In this document: positions 6,720 to 15,757 of the stretch, in pieces | Layout of the letters: each line of letters starts with the position of its first letter | Numbering within the stretch: the first letter of the stretch is position 1 | NCBI RefSeq assembly: GCF_023147585.1 | Contig: NZ_JAHXOZ010000006.1 | Location: 62,001 to 126,000, forward strand | Reading direction: 5' to 3' | Length of the DNA stretch: 64,000 bases | From: Micrococcus sp. EYE_212 | Lineage (GTDB): Bacteria > Actinomycetota > Actinomycetes > Actinomycetales > Micrococcaceae | Position numbers and translations under genes: made by a program | The notes under the pieces: model-generated | Told to the model about the DNA's origin: nothing | Database searches by the model: none | Seen by the model: only the letters and a program-made list of their open reading frames with translations

Positions 6720-8037
6720 CCCCACCCGACGCGGGCTCCTCTTCGGCGCCGGAGCGCTCGGCGGGGGCATGCTCGGATCCGCCCTGGGGTTCGGCGCCGG
6801 CCACGCGGCCGGCGCCCCCGGGTCGGCGGCCCCCGCTCCGGGGACCCCGTCCGCCTCGCCCTCCGACGTCATGGGCGACACCGGCCTCGAGGGCGCCGAG
6901 CCCGGCTCCGGCTGGGCCGAGCCGGGCGGCGAGGCCGAGCGCGTCGCGGTCAGCTCGCCTGTGGGCACGGACACCGTGCCGTTCCACGGACCGCGCCAGG
7001 CCGGCGTCGACACCCCCGCCCAGACGCATGCCCTGTTCCTCGCGCTCGACCTCGAGCCGGGGACGGACCGTGAGCGGATCGGCCGACTGCTGCGCCTGCT
7101 GAGCGATGACGCCGCCCGCCTCACACAGGGGCGGGCAACCCTGGCCGACACCGAGCCCGAGCTCGCCGCCGCGCCCGCACGGCTGACGGTGACGTTCGGC
7201 TTCGGGCCGGAGCTGGTGCGGCGGGTGAAGCCCGCGGCCGTCCCGGAGTGGCTGGGGCCGCTGCCGGCCTTCCCCGAGATCGATCGGCTCGAGGCACGCT
7301 TCAGCGGCGGTGACCTGCTGCTGCAGATCTGCGGCGACGACCGCATCTCGGTGGCGCACGCCCGCCGGATGCTCCTCAAGGTCGCGCGACCGTTCGCGGG
7401 ACTGCGCTGGTCGCAGGAGGGGTTCCGCTCCGCCCGCGGCGCGCACCCCACCGGCACCACGATGCGCAACCTCTTCGGCCAGGTGGACGGGACGGCGAAC
7501 CCCGCCGCCGAGACGCCGCACCTCGACCGCGTGGTCTGGGGCGTCGGGGCCGAGCAGGTGGGCATCAGCCCGTGGATCACGGACGGCACGTCCCTGGTGC
7601 TGCGGCGGATCGACATGCTCATGGACACGTGGGACGAGCTGGACCGCCCGGCGAAGGAGAAGACGATCGGCCGCACCCTCGGCACGGGCGCCCCGCTCAC
7701 CGGGGAGGCGGAGGGGGATGCGCCGGACTTCGCGGCGCTCGGCCCGGCCGGGTTCCCCGTCATCCCGGAGGACTCCCACCTGGCCCGCGCCCGGATGGAC
7801 GTCCCCGAGTACGGGATGCTCCGGCGCGGCTACAACTACGACGACGGCCCGACCGGTGCCGGACTCCTCTTCGCCGCCTACCAGGCGGACGTGGAGCGGC
7901 AGTTCGTCCCGGTGCAGCGGCGGCTCGCCGAGTCCGACCGGCTCAACATCTGGACGCGCCCGGTCGGCTCCGCCGTGTTCGCGATCCCGCCCGGCTGCGC
8001 CGAGGGCGGCTTCGTGGGCGACGTCCTGTTCGCCTGA
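6706..8037 (+). CDS. Tat-exported DyP-type haem peroxidase (EfeB-like)
   Basis: A 443-residue protein with a twin-arginine signal (T-R-R-G-L-L-F-G-A-G) for folded export. The DyP family motif G-x-x-D-G is present as G-Q-V-D-G near residue 258, containing the catalytic Asp; the haem-ligand His lies in E-D-S-H-L-A-R-A near residue 358, and R-R-G-Y-N-Y-D-D-G follows. EfeB-type enzymes act on haem or iron outside the membrane, yet here it is embedded between a copper chaperone and CopD-CtaG and overlaps the chaperone gene by 14 bp. A role in oxidising Cu(I) or protecting against copper-driven peroxide is possible but unproven. Confidence 0.9.
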   Translation: METTDPTRRGLLFGAGALGGGMLGSALGFGAGHAAGAPGSAAPAPGTPSASPSDVMGDTGLEGAEPGSGWAEPGGEAERVAVSSPVGTDTVPFHGPRQAGVDTPAQTHALFLALDLEPGTDRERIGRLLRLLSDDAARLTQGRATLADTEPELAAAPARLTVTFGFGPELVRRVKPAAVPEWLGPLPAFPEIDRLEARFSGGDLLLQICGDDRISVAHARRMLLKVARPFAGLRWSQEGFRSARGAHPTGTTMRNLFGQVDGTANPAAETPHLDRVVWGVGAEQVGISPWITDGTSLVLRRIDMLMDTWDELDRPAKEKTIGRTLGTGAPLTGEAEGDAPDFAALGPAGFPVIPEDSHLARARMDVPEYGMLRRGYNYDDGPTGAGLLFAAYQADVERQFVPVQRRLAESDRLNIWTRPVGSAVFAIPPGCAEGGFVGDVLFA

Positions 8038-8067
8038 TCCTCCGCCCCTGCTGATTGAATGGATCCC

Positions 8068-10377
8068 ATGCCCTCCGCTCCCGCTTCCCCCGCCGACGCG
8101 CCCGCGTCGGCCGCACCGCGCTCCACGGATCCCAGGACCGTCGGCCGCGTCGGCGTGCCCGCGTGGGTGTGGCCCGTGGCCGCGGCCGCCGGCGTGCTCG
8201 CGCTCGTGCTGACCGCGTGGTTGACCGGCGTCTCCGCGGCCCGCGCGCTCTCGGACCCCGGCCCGATCACGCGGTGGGGCGTGCCGCTCGCGACGGCGGT
8301 CTCCCACACCGCCATGGCCCTCACCATCGGTGCGACCATCCTGGCGGCCGGGATCCTTCCCCCGCACGCGGCCGGCGCGGAACGGCGGCACCGCTCGGGC
8401 GCCCAGCGCCGTGCCGACGCCGCCGCGGGGCCGCTGCCGGAGCACCCGGCCTTCGCGGGGGTGATGCAGGTGGCCGCGTGGGCGGCGGGGACGTGGACGG
8501 TGGCGGCGCTCGCCGTCGGGATCCTCTCCTACTCGGACCTGGCCGGCATCCCGGTGACCGCGGGGCAGGGGTTCACGGACGGGCTCCTGGCCTACGCGGC
8601 CTCCATCTCCGTGGGCCGCGCGTGGTTCTGGGTCACGGTGATCGCCGCCGTGGTGACCACCCTCGTGATCGCGGTGCGCTCCCACTCCGGGCTGTTCTGG
8701 ACCGGCATCCTCGCGATGCTGGCGATCGTCCCGCTCGCGCTGATCGGCCACGCGGCCGGCGGCGACGACCACTACGGCGCCGTGAACTCGATCGGCCTGC
8801 ACCTGATCGGCGTCGTCACGTGGGTGGGCGGCCTGCTCGCACTCGCCGCGATCTCGAGCACGCTGACCGGGCCGAACGGGGCGCAGGGCCACGGCGCGAG
8901 CACCCGCCGCCAGGGCCCCGCGCCCCTGCTGCACACCGTGGTCTCCCGCTACTCCCTTCTCGCCGGGCTGGGCCTGGTGACCGTGGTGCTGTCCGGCATC
9001 GTGAACGCCGCGCTGCGCATGGAGCACCTCTCCCAGCTGGCCAGCCCGTACGGCCTCGTCGTCGTCGCCAAGGCCGTGGCCGCCGTGGTGCTCGGCGCCA
9101 TCGGGCTCGTGCACCGGCGCAGCATCATCCCCCGCTTGGGCGCGGACGGGGAGGCGGAGAGCCCGGCCGCGGCCCGCCGACTGCTGTGGCAGCTGATCGC
9201 GGTGGAGGCGGTGATCATGGCGGCCGTCATGGGCGTCTCCGCCGTCCTCGCCCGCACCGCGCCGCCCAAGCCGGAGGAGCTGGCCCCGGACGCCACCCCC
9301 GCCCGCATCCTCACCGGGTACGAGATGCCCCCCGAGCTCACGCCCGAGCGCTGGTTCACCCTGTGGCGCTTCGACTGGCTGTGGGTGGCCATCATCGCGT
9401 TCCTGGCCGTGTGGTACGTCCGCTCCACCCTCCAGCTGCACCGGCGCGGCGACCGCTGGCCCGTGCTGCGCACCCTCTCCTGGCTCACGGGCCTCGCCGT
9501 GCTCCTGTGGGCGACGTCCGGCGCTCCCGCGGTGTACGGCATGGTGCTGTTCAGCGCGCACATGGTGGGCCACATGACGCTGACCATGATCGTGCCCCTG
9601 TTCCTCGTGATGGGCGCCCCCATCACGCTCGCGCTGCGCGCCCTGCCCTCGCGCACGGACGGCACGCGCGGGCCGCGCGAGTGGATCCTGTGGATCGTGC
9701 ACTCGCCGTGGGGCCGGTTCATCACGAACCCGATTGTGGCGGGGGTGAACTTCGCCGGGTCGATCCTCGTCTTCTACTACACGGACTTCTTCCGGTTCGC
9801 CCTCGAGGAGCACGTGGGGCACGAGTTCATGAACGTGCACTTCCTTCTCACCGGGTTCATCTTCGCCCTGGTCATGGTGGGCTCGGACCCGCTGCCCGAC
9901 CGCCCGGCGTACCCGCTGCGCCTCGTGCTGCTGCTGGCCACCATGGTGTTCCACGCGTTCATCGGCGTGGCCATGACCTCCTCCACGGGCCTGCTCCAGG
10001 CCTCGTGGTTCGGCAACCTCGGCCGGGACTGGGGTCCGCCCGCCCTCGAGGACCAGCGCATCGGCGGCGGCATCATGTGGGGCATCGGCGAGTTCCCCAC
10101 CGTGGCCATGGCCGTGACCGTGGCGGTGCTCTGGTACCGCAGCGACACGAAGAACGCCGTGCGCCTGGACCGCAAGGCCGACCGGGACGGCGACGCCGAG
10201 CTGAACGCGTGGAACGCCATGTACGCGAACCTGAACCACGCGCCGGCCCCGGCGGACGGGTCTCCCTCCGTGGGAGCCCCGCCCGTCCGCGCGTCCGCCG
10301 CCGAGACCCCCGCCGCCGAGAGCGCCGGCGCGGCGAGCCCCGCCGACCACCTCCAGGAGCCCCAGCATGGCCGCTGA
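8068..10377 (+). CDS. CopD copper-transport domain fused to CtaG (caa3-type) assembly domain
   Basis: A 769-residue polytopic membrane protein of two modules. The N-terminal half (about residues 30-400) has the helices of a CopD-type copper import protein; the C-terminal half (about 430-690) matches the caa3_CtaG oxidase assembly family, with R-F-D-W-L-W, H-M-V-G-H-M and the H-x3-G/H-x3-T clusters of its histidine-bearing helices. The fusion would bring copper through the membrane and pass it to the oxidase. ATG 8068 is chosen over 8059: TTGAAT at 8055-8060 followed by 7 bases fits a leaderless start, and there is no ribosome binding site. The last 11 bases overlap the next gene. Confidence 0.85.
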   Translation: MPSAPASPADAPASAAPRSTDPRTVGRVGVPAWVWPVAAAAGVLALVLTAWLTGVSAARALSDPGPITRWGVPLATAVSHTAMALTIGATILAAGILPPHAAGAERRHRSGAQRRADAAAGPLPEHPAFAGVMQVAAWAAGTWTVAALAVGILSYSDLAGIPVTAGQGFTDGLLAYAASISVGRAWFWVTVIAAVVTTLVIAVRSHSGLFWTGILAMLAIVPLALIGHAAGGDDHYGAVNSIGLHLIGVVTWVGGLLALAAISSTLTGPNGAQGHGASTRRQGPAPLLHTVVSRYSLLAGLGLVTVVLSGIVNAALRMEHLSQLASPYGLVVVAKAVAAVVLGAIGLVHRRSIIPRLGADGEAESPAAARRLLWQLIAVEAVIMAAVMGVSAVLARTAPPKPEELAPDATPARILTGYEMPPELTPERWFTLWRFDWLWVAIIAFLAVWYVRSTLQLHRRGDRWPVLRTLSWLTGLAVLLWATSGAPAVYGMVLFSAHMVGHMTLTMIVPLFLVMGAPITLALRALPSRTDGTRGPREWILWIVHSPWGRFITNPIVAGVNFAGSILVFYYTDFFRFALEEHVGHEFMNVHFLLTGFIFALVMVGSDPLPDRPAYPLRLVLLLATMVFHAFIGVAMTSSTGLLQASWFGNLGRDWGPPALEDQRIGGGIMWGIGEFPTVAMAVTVAVLWYRSDTKNAVRLDRKADRDGDAELNAWNAMYANLNHAPAPADGSPSVGAPPVRASAAETPAAESAGAASPADHLQEPQHGR

Positions 10378-11209
10378 CCCGCGTCCCCACCGTCCCTCGT
10401 CCCGGGCCCCGCGGCGCCGCGGCCTCGCCGGGATCGCGGCGGCGTCCGCGCTCGTCCTCGCGGGCTGCGGCGCCGACGACGCCGGCGACGGGGGCGACGC
10501 GGGCGCCGGTCCGTCCCCCGGCGCGTCCGTGCCCGCTGCCGAGGCCAGCTCCGCCGCCGCCGGGCTGGACCTGGGGGACCGGCCGGACCAGCGCATGGCC
10601 GAGGCCGCCGCGCTGCGGGCCGCGACCTTCGGCTTCATCCGGCAGCAGGCCGCCTCGGAGCAGGAGATCGCCGCGGCGCGCGAGGACAGCCGCCAGCGGC
10701 AGGCCGACGGCGGCCGCACCACGGTGGAGCCCGCCTCCTGCAAGCCGCCCCTCGCGGCTCTCGACTTCTCGCCGATCCTGCTCGACCAGGAGGAGGTGAC
10801 GCGCGTGGACGTGGGCGCGGACTCCTTCTCCGGCACCGGAACGGTGGAGGTGGCCACGCTCGACGGCCCGGGGCGCCAGCAGGTGGAGCAGCATCTGCAG
10901 ACCGCGAACAGCCTGCTGGCCGACTGCCGGCAGATGGACATGACGGTGCGCGAGGGCGGCGGCACCGAGGACTACCGACTCCTCACCCGGCCCGCCGAGC
11001 TCTCGGACGGCTCGCCTGCCCAGTCCGGCCTCGTGTGGCAGCGCTCGCTGGCCTCGGAGGAGTCCCCGCAGCTGACCGCGCAGGTGCTCACCGCCGTCGC
11101 CGGCGACCACGTGGTGATGGTGTCCTTCTCGGGGCAGGACCAGGCCGGGGAGCGGCAGTTCACCCTGATGGCCGAGGAGATCCTGGCCGCGGCGCTGCGC
11201 GCGGGCTGA
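10367..11209 (+). CDS. Lipoprotein of unknown function
   Basis: A 280-residue protein with a basic N-terminus, one hydrophobic segment and lipobox L-A-G-C (Cys about residue 36). A Gly/Asp/Ala-rich linker follows, then a folded domain of about 190 residues with two cysteines (A-S-C-K near 127 and A-D-C-R near 186) that may form a disulfide. The C-terminal part (H-V-V-M-V-S-F-S-G ... F-T-L-M-A-E-E-I) looks like a mycobacterial-type extracellular sensor domain, but I cannot assign a family. It overlaps the CopD-CtaG gene by 11 bp, so it is likely coexpressed with the copper block. Confidence 0.7.
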   Translation: MAADPRPHRPSSRAPRRRGLAGIAAASALVLAGCGADDAGDGGDAGAGPSPGASVPAAEASSAAAGLDLGDRPDQRMAEAAALRAATFGFIRQQAASEQEIAAAREDSRQRQADGGRTTVEPASCKPPLAALDFSPILLDQEEVTRVDVGADSFSGTGTVEVATLDGPGRQQVEQHLQTANSLLADCRQMDMTVREGGGTEDYRLLTRPAELSDGSPAQSGLVWQRSLASEESPQLTAQVLTAVAGDHVVMVSFSGQDQAGERQFTLMAEEILAAALRAG

Positions 11210-11340
11210 CCGCCGCGCTCTCGGGCAGCGAGGTGCGGCCGGCCGGGCGGCCGCGGTGGCCGGAGCCGCCGCGGCCCGCGGCCCCGGCTTTGCGACGCGG
11301 CATGTCGTGACCCGCGGGGCGGGGGACCACAATGGACGCC

Positions 11341-13428
11341 ATGACGTCGCAGAATGCCTCCTCGCCCACCCTCTCCATGCCGCGCACGAGCGCCCGCGTG
11401 CGGGCCTCCGAGCTCGTGGGCCGCGGCTGGCTCAACACCGGCGGGGAGACCGTCACCCTCGCGGACCTGCGCGGCAAGATCGTGATCCTCGACTTCTGGA
11501 CGTTCTGCTGCATCAACTGCCTCCACGTGCTGGACGAGCTGCGCCCCCTGGAGGAGGAGTTCTCGGACGTGGTGGTGACCGTGGGCGTGCACTCGCCCAA
11601 GTTCGAGCACGAGGCGGACCCGGCGGCGCTCGCGGCCGCCGTCGAGCGCTACGCGATCGCCCACCCCGTGCTGGACGACCCCGAGCTGACCACGTGGCAG
11701 GCCTACTCGGCGCGCGCGTGGCCCACCCTCGTGGTGGTGGACCCCGAGGGGTGCATCGCCGCCACCCTCTCCGGTGAGGGCCACGTGGCGGGCCTGCACT
11801 CCCTCGTGCAGGAGCTCGTGGCGGAGCACGAGGCCAAGGGCACCCTGCACCGGGACAGCGGGCCGTACGTGCCGCCGGCCCCGGTGGCGCGGGACCTGAA
11901 GTTCCCCGGCAAGGCCGTCTCGCTCGGCGGGCGCGGCTCGCAGCCGGGCGCGTTCCTCGTGGCGGACACGGGACACCACCGGATCGTCGAGGTCGCCGAG
12001 GACCTCACCACCGTGCTGCGCGCGTGGGGCGGCGGGGACCCGGCGCAGGCCTCGGCGGAGGCGGCCGGGCTCGCCCTCCCGACGCCGGGCACGCGCGGGC
12101 ACCGCGACGGCGGCCCGGAGACCGCCCTCTTCAACGAGCCCAACGGCCTGCTCGTGCTGCCCGAGGACGTGGCGGCCCGGCTCGGGTGCGACGTGCTGGT
12201 GGCCGACACCGTGAACCACCGCCTGCGCGGTCTCTCGCTCACCACGGGCGAGGTCACCACCCTGGCCGGCAACGGCGTGCAGCGCCTGATCGACTCCGAG
12301 CGGGCCAAGGCCGCGGCCGGCGCCGACGGGGCGGACCCCGCGGACGGCCCCGCCGTCGACCTGGGCGTGATCGAGGCGGACCCGCTGACCGTCTCCCTCT
12401 CCTCGCCGTGGGACCTCGCGTGGGACGGCGCGGCCGGGCGCGTGGTCGTGGCGATGGCCGGCACGCACCAGCTCTTCTCCTTCGACCCCGAGGCGCGCCG
12501 CCTCGCGGTCTTCGCGGGCACCGGCCTCGAGGGTCTCACCGACGGCGCCGCCGCCACCGCGTGGTTCGCGCAGACCTCCGGCCTCTCCTACGGCCCGGAC
12601 GCCACCCTGTGGGCCGCCGACTCCGAGACCTCCGCGATCCGCTGGGTGCGCGAGGCGGACGGGGAGCGCACGGTGGGCACCGCCGTCGGGACGGGCCTGT
12701 TCGACTTCGGCTTCGTGGACGGCGAGGCCGCCCAGGCCCGGCTCCAGCACCCGCTCGGGGTGACCGCGCTGCCGGACGGCTCCGTGCTCGTGGCGGACAC
12801 GTACAACGGGGCGATCCGCCGGTACGCGCCCGCCGGCGAGGACGCCGCCGGCCGCCCGACGCCGGCCGTGGTCTCCACCCTGGCGCGGGGTCTCCAGGAG
12901 CCCTCCGACGTGCTCGTGGAGGAGGACGCGGAGGGGAACGCGAGCGCGATCGTCGTCGTGGAGACCAACGCGCACCGGCTCGTGCGGATCGGCGTGCCCG
13001 AGGAGTACCTGAGCGTGGACGAGGGCGCGCGCCAGACGCAGCGGCCCCGCACGCCGATGGTGGCGGGCGAGGTGACGCTGGGGATCGGCTTCGCGGCGCC
13101 CTCCGGGCAGAAGCTCGACGACCGCTGGGGCGACCCCACGCAGCTCAAGGTCTCCTCCTCGCCGGAGGAGCTGCTCCTCGAGGGCGCGGGCACGTCCACG
13201 GGGCTGAGCCGCACGCTGCGCCTGAACCCGGACGTCCCCGAGGGCGTCCTGCACATCACCGCGCGCGCCGCGGCGTGCGACGGCGAGAAGGGCCAGCCGA
13301 TCCCGGACCACGCGGCCTGCCACCTGTACCAGCAGGACTGGGGGATCCCCGTGAGCGTGCACGCCCCCGGGCAGGCCCCGGAGGGTGCGGAGTCCCGCCT
13401 GGACCTGGACCTGCGCGGGATACACTGA
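11341..13428 (+). CDS. Thioredoxin-like protein with NHL-repeat propeller
   Basis: A 695-residue protein. The N-terminal domain (about 25-170) is a TlpA/thioredoxin-like fold with the active site F-C-C-I-N-C (CxxC) and the cis-proline region A-W-P-T. Then come several NHL blades, recognisable by V-A-D-T-x-N-H-R-L, V-A-D-T-G-H-H-R-I and V-A-D-T-Y-N-G-A-I-R, and a C-terminal beta-rich segment. This is the NHLRC2-like architecture; substrates are not known. There is no signal peptide, so it is probably cytoplasmic. ATG 11341 is preferred over 11332: CACAAT at 11328-11333 plus 7 bases predicts a leaderless start. Confidence 0.85.
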   Translation: MTSQNASSPTLSMPRTSARVRASELVGRGWLNTGGETVTLADLRGKIVILDFWTFCCINCLHVLDELRPLEEEFSDVVVTVGVHSPKFEHEADPAALAAAVERYAIAHPVLDDPELTTWQAYSARAWPTLVVVDPEGCIAATLSGEGHVAGLHSLVQELVAEHEAKGTLHRDSGPYVPPAPVARDLKFPGKAVSLGGRGSQPGAFLVADTGHHRIVEVAEDLTTVLRAWGGGDPAQASAEAAGLALPTPGTRGHRDGGPETALFNEPNGLLVLPEDVAARLGCDVLVADTVNHRLRGLSLTTGEVTTLAGNGVQRLIDSERAKAAAGADGADPADGPAVDLGVIEADPLTVSLSSPWDLAWDGAAGRVVVAMAGTHQLFSFDPEARRLAVFAGTGLEGLTDGAAATAWFAQTSGLSYGPDATLWAADSETSAIRWVREADGERTVGTAVGTGLFDFGFVDGEAAQARLQHPLGVTALPDGSVLVADTYNGAIRRYAPAGEDAAGRPTPAVVSTLARGLQEPSDVLVEEDAEGNASAIVVVETNAHRLVRIGVPEEYLSVDEGARQTQRPRTPMVAGEVTLGIGFAAPSGQKLDDRWGDPTQLKVSSSPEELLLEGAGTSTGLSRTLRLNPDVPEGVLHITARAAACDGEKGQPIPDHAACHLYQQDWGIPVSVHAPGQAPEGAESRLDLDLRGIH

Positions 13429-13468
13429 GCCCGACGTCCCACCGCCGACCCGAAGGGTGCGCAGTCCC

Positions 13469-13948
13469 ATGACCACGCTCATCGTCGCCTCGTCCCACCA
13501 CGGCTCCACCCGCGAGATCGCCGAGCGCGTCGCCGAGGTGCTGCGGACCAGCCAGTCCGTGGAGACCGTCGTGGAGGATCCCGCCGGCGCCGCCGCCTGG
13601 CTGGACACCGCGGACGCCGTCATCGTCGCCGCGCCCGTGTACACCGGCTCCCTCGACGCGGAGGCCAAGCACTTCCTGGACTCTCGCCGCGCCGAGCTGT
13701 CCCTGCGCCCGCTGGTCATCCTGGCCTCCGGCGGCGCCCCGGAGCCGCTGCCCAAGGTCGCCGCGCAGCTCGAGACCTACGGTGCCCGGGACGTGGCCTA
13801 CTTCCGCGGGGCCCTCGTGGAGGAGCGGCTCAGCTGGATCGAGCGCATGAAGCTGAAGGTCTCCAAGAACGAGCACTACGGCGACTTCCGCGACTGGGAC
13901 GCCATCGAGCGCTGGGCCAAGTCCCTCACGCACCACGGCGTGCGCTGA
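13469..13948 (+). CDS. Flavodoxin-domain protein
   Basis: A 159-residue flavodoxin-like protein. The FMN-phosphate loop S-S-H-H-G-S-T-R-E-I-A is at the N-terminus, followed by V-I-V-A-A-P-V-Y-T-G-S and an acidic strand order typical of the fold; the closing D-F-R-D-W-D-A-I-E-R-W-A is seen in HemG-like members. It may be an electron carrier or a menaquinone-dependent protoporphyrinogen oxidase relative, but the active role is not determined. GAAGGG precedes ATG 13469, and a -10-like TACACT lies in the 3' end of the upstream gene. Confidence 0.8.
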   Translation: MTTLIVASSHHGSTREIAERVAEVLRTSQSVETVVEDPAGAAAWLDTADAVIVAAPVYTGSLDAEAKHFLDSRRAELSLRPLVILASGGAPEPLPKVAAQLETYGARDVAYFRGALVEERLSWIERMKLKVSKNEHYGDFRDWDAIERWAKSLTHHGVR

Positions 13949-13963
13949 CCCCGCGCCTCCACC

Positions 13964-14013
13964 GACGACGTCGGCCCGCACCCTCCTGAAGGATGGGGCG
14001 GGCCGACGTCGTC
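13964..14013. terminator. Bidirectional intrinsic terminator
   Basis: A perfect 16-bp inverted repeat (13964-13979/13998-14013) between the convergent flavodoxin and HerA-like genes. Confidence 0.85.
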
Positions 14014-14024
14014 CCCGGCGCGGG

Positions 14025-15692
14025 TCAGCGGCCGAACAGCCCGCCCAGCAGCCCGCCGCCGCGGCGGCTGCGCGTGCCGAACACGCCGCGCACCACCTCG
14101 CGGCCCAGCTGTGTGCCGGCCGACTTCACGAAGTTGCCCATGGCCCTCTCGAACTCGCTGGGCTTCTCGGCCTCCCGCCGCGCGCGCTCGGCGGCCTTCT
14201 CCTCCTCGCGGCGCATCTTCTCGAGGTCGCCGAGGTCGACCCCGGAGACCACCGTGCCGCCGTCGGCGCGCCCGTCCGCCAGGCGGGCGTCCTCCCCGCG
14301 GGCGCTGCCGCCGGTGGCGGGCGCCTCCGTGGACGCGGCCTCGGCCGCCAGCTTCTCCGCCGCGGACTCCCGGTCCACGGCCGTGCCGTACTCCGCCATG
14401 AGCGGGGAGGCCGCCACGATCGCCTGCATGGCCTCGGCCGCGGCGGGCTCCATGGCCGACTCGGGGGACCACATGCGGGTCAGCGCCACGGGCGTCGGGG
14501 CCCCGTCCGGATCCATCACCGTGACCACGGCCTCGCCGACCTTCGCGGAGGTGAGGACCTCGGCGAGGTCGTAGTCCGTCGTCGGGAAGGTCTGGACGGT
14601 CTGCTTGAGCGCCTTGGCGTCCTGCGGGGTGAAGGCGCGCAGCGCGTGCTGGACGCGGTTGGCCAGCTGGCCGAGCACCTCGGCGGGCACGTCCTGCGGC
14701 GTCTGGGTGACGAAGAACAGGCCCACGCCCTTCGAGCGGATGAGCCGCACGGTGGTCGTGATGGAGTCCAGGAACGCGTCCGAGGCGCCCTTGAAGATCA
14801 GGTGCGCCTCATCGAGGAAGAACACGAGCTTGGGCTTGTCCAGGTCGCCCGCCTCGGGGAGCTCGGCGAAGAGGTCGGCCAGCAGCCAGATCATGAAGGT
14901 GGAGAACAGCTGCGGCTTGGTGGCCAGGGTGGGCAGCTCGAGGGCCGAGATCACGCCGCGGCCGTCCGGGGCCACGCGCAGCAGCTCGGCGGTCTCGAAC
15001 TCGGGCACGCCGAAGAAGCGGTCCATGCCCGCGGCCTCCAGGCCCGTGACCTCGCGCAGGATCACGTTGGCGGTGGCCTTCGCGACGCCGCCCAGGCCCT
15101 TGAGGTCGTCCTTGCCCTCGTCGCTGGTCAGGTGGGTGACTACGGCCTTGAGGTCCGTGAGGTCGTCCAGCGGCAGGTCACGCTCGTTCGCCCAGTGGAC
15201 CATGAGCTGCAGGCAGGACTCCTGGGTCTCGTTGAGGTCCATCACGCGGGAGAGCAGCAGAGGGCCGAAGGCGTCCACGGTGGCGCGCACCGGCACCCCG
15301 ACGCCGTCGCCGCCCAGGGCGAGGAACTCGACCGGGTAGGCGCGCGGCTCCCACGGCATGCCGGTGGCGGCGGTGCGCTCGGAGAGCTTGTCCGAGGCCG
15401 TCCCCGCGGTGGCCAGGCCGGAGAGGTCGCCCTTCACGTCCGCGAGGAACACGGGGACGCCGGCCTTCGAGAGCTGCTCGGCCATCATCTGCAGCGTCTT
15501 CGTCTTGCCCGTGCCGGTGGCGCCGGCCACGAGGCCGTGGCGGTTCATCATGCGCAGCGGCAGGCGCACGGGCACCTCGGGGTGCACCTCGCCGTCCACG
15601 ACGGCGGCCCCCAGCGTGAGTGTGGGGTCCTCGAAGGTGTAGCCCTGGCGGATGGACTCGAGCAGGCCGTCGCCCGCGGTGTTCTCGCTCAT
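14025..15692 (-). CDS. HerA-like ATPase of the DUF853 family
   Basis: A 555-residue P-loop ATPase. Walker A is G-A-T-G-T-G-K-T (about residue 54), Walker B is L-V-F-F-L-D-E-A-H, and the sensor region F-V-T-Q-T-P-Q-D-V-P is typical of DUF853/HerA-type double-stranded DNA translocases. The C-terminal 100 residues are a charged coiled coil (E-E-E-K-A-A-E-R-A-R-R-E-A-E) ending in a Gly/Arg-rich tail. The ATG at 15692 is chosen because TAGGAT (15700-15705, minus strand) plus exactly 7 bases precedes it, a leaderless start; ATG 15701 is the alternative. Cellular role is not established for this branch. Confidence 0.88.
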   Translation of the reverse strand: MSENTAGDGLLESIRQGYTFEDPTLTLGAAVVDGEVHPEVPVRLPLRMMNRHGLVAGATGTGKTKTLQMMAEQLSKAGVPVFLADVKGDLSGLATAGTASDKLSERTAATGMPWEPRAYPVEFLALGGDGVGVPVRATVDAFGPLLLSRVMDLNETQESCLQLMVHWANERDLPLDDLTDLKAVVTHLTSDEGKDDLKGLGGVAKATANVILREVTGLEAAGMDRFFGVPEFETAELLRVAPDGRGVISALELPTLATKPQLFSTFMIWLLADLFAELPEAGDLDKPKLVFFLDEAHLIFKGASDAFLDSITTTVRLIRSKGVGLFFVTQTPQDVPAEVLGQLANRVQHALRAFTPQDAKALKQTVQTFPTTDYDLAEVLTSAKVGEAVVTVMDPDGAPTPVALTRMWSPESAMEPAAAEAMQAIVAASPLMAEYGTAVDRESAAEKLAAEAASTEAPATGGSARGEDARLADGRADGGTVVSGVDLGDLEKMRREEEKAAERARREAEKPSEFERAMGNFVKSAGTQLGREVVRGVFGTRSRRGGGLLGGLFGR

Positions 15693-15757
15693 GCGGCTCA
15701 TCCTAGGGCGCACCCCGGCCGTGGCACGTGCGCCGCCGGCGGGCGGGCTCGGCACGG

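Noticed and set aside
6586-10965. A 1459-codon minus-strand frame opposite the copper genes
   Set aside because: Low-complexity antisense frame; the plus strand holds DyP and CopD-CtaG with all motifs.
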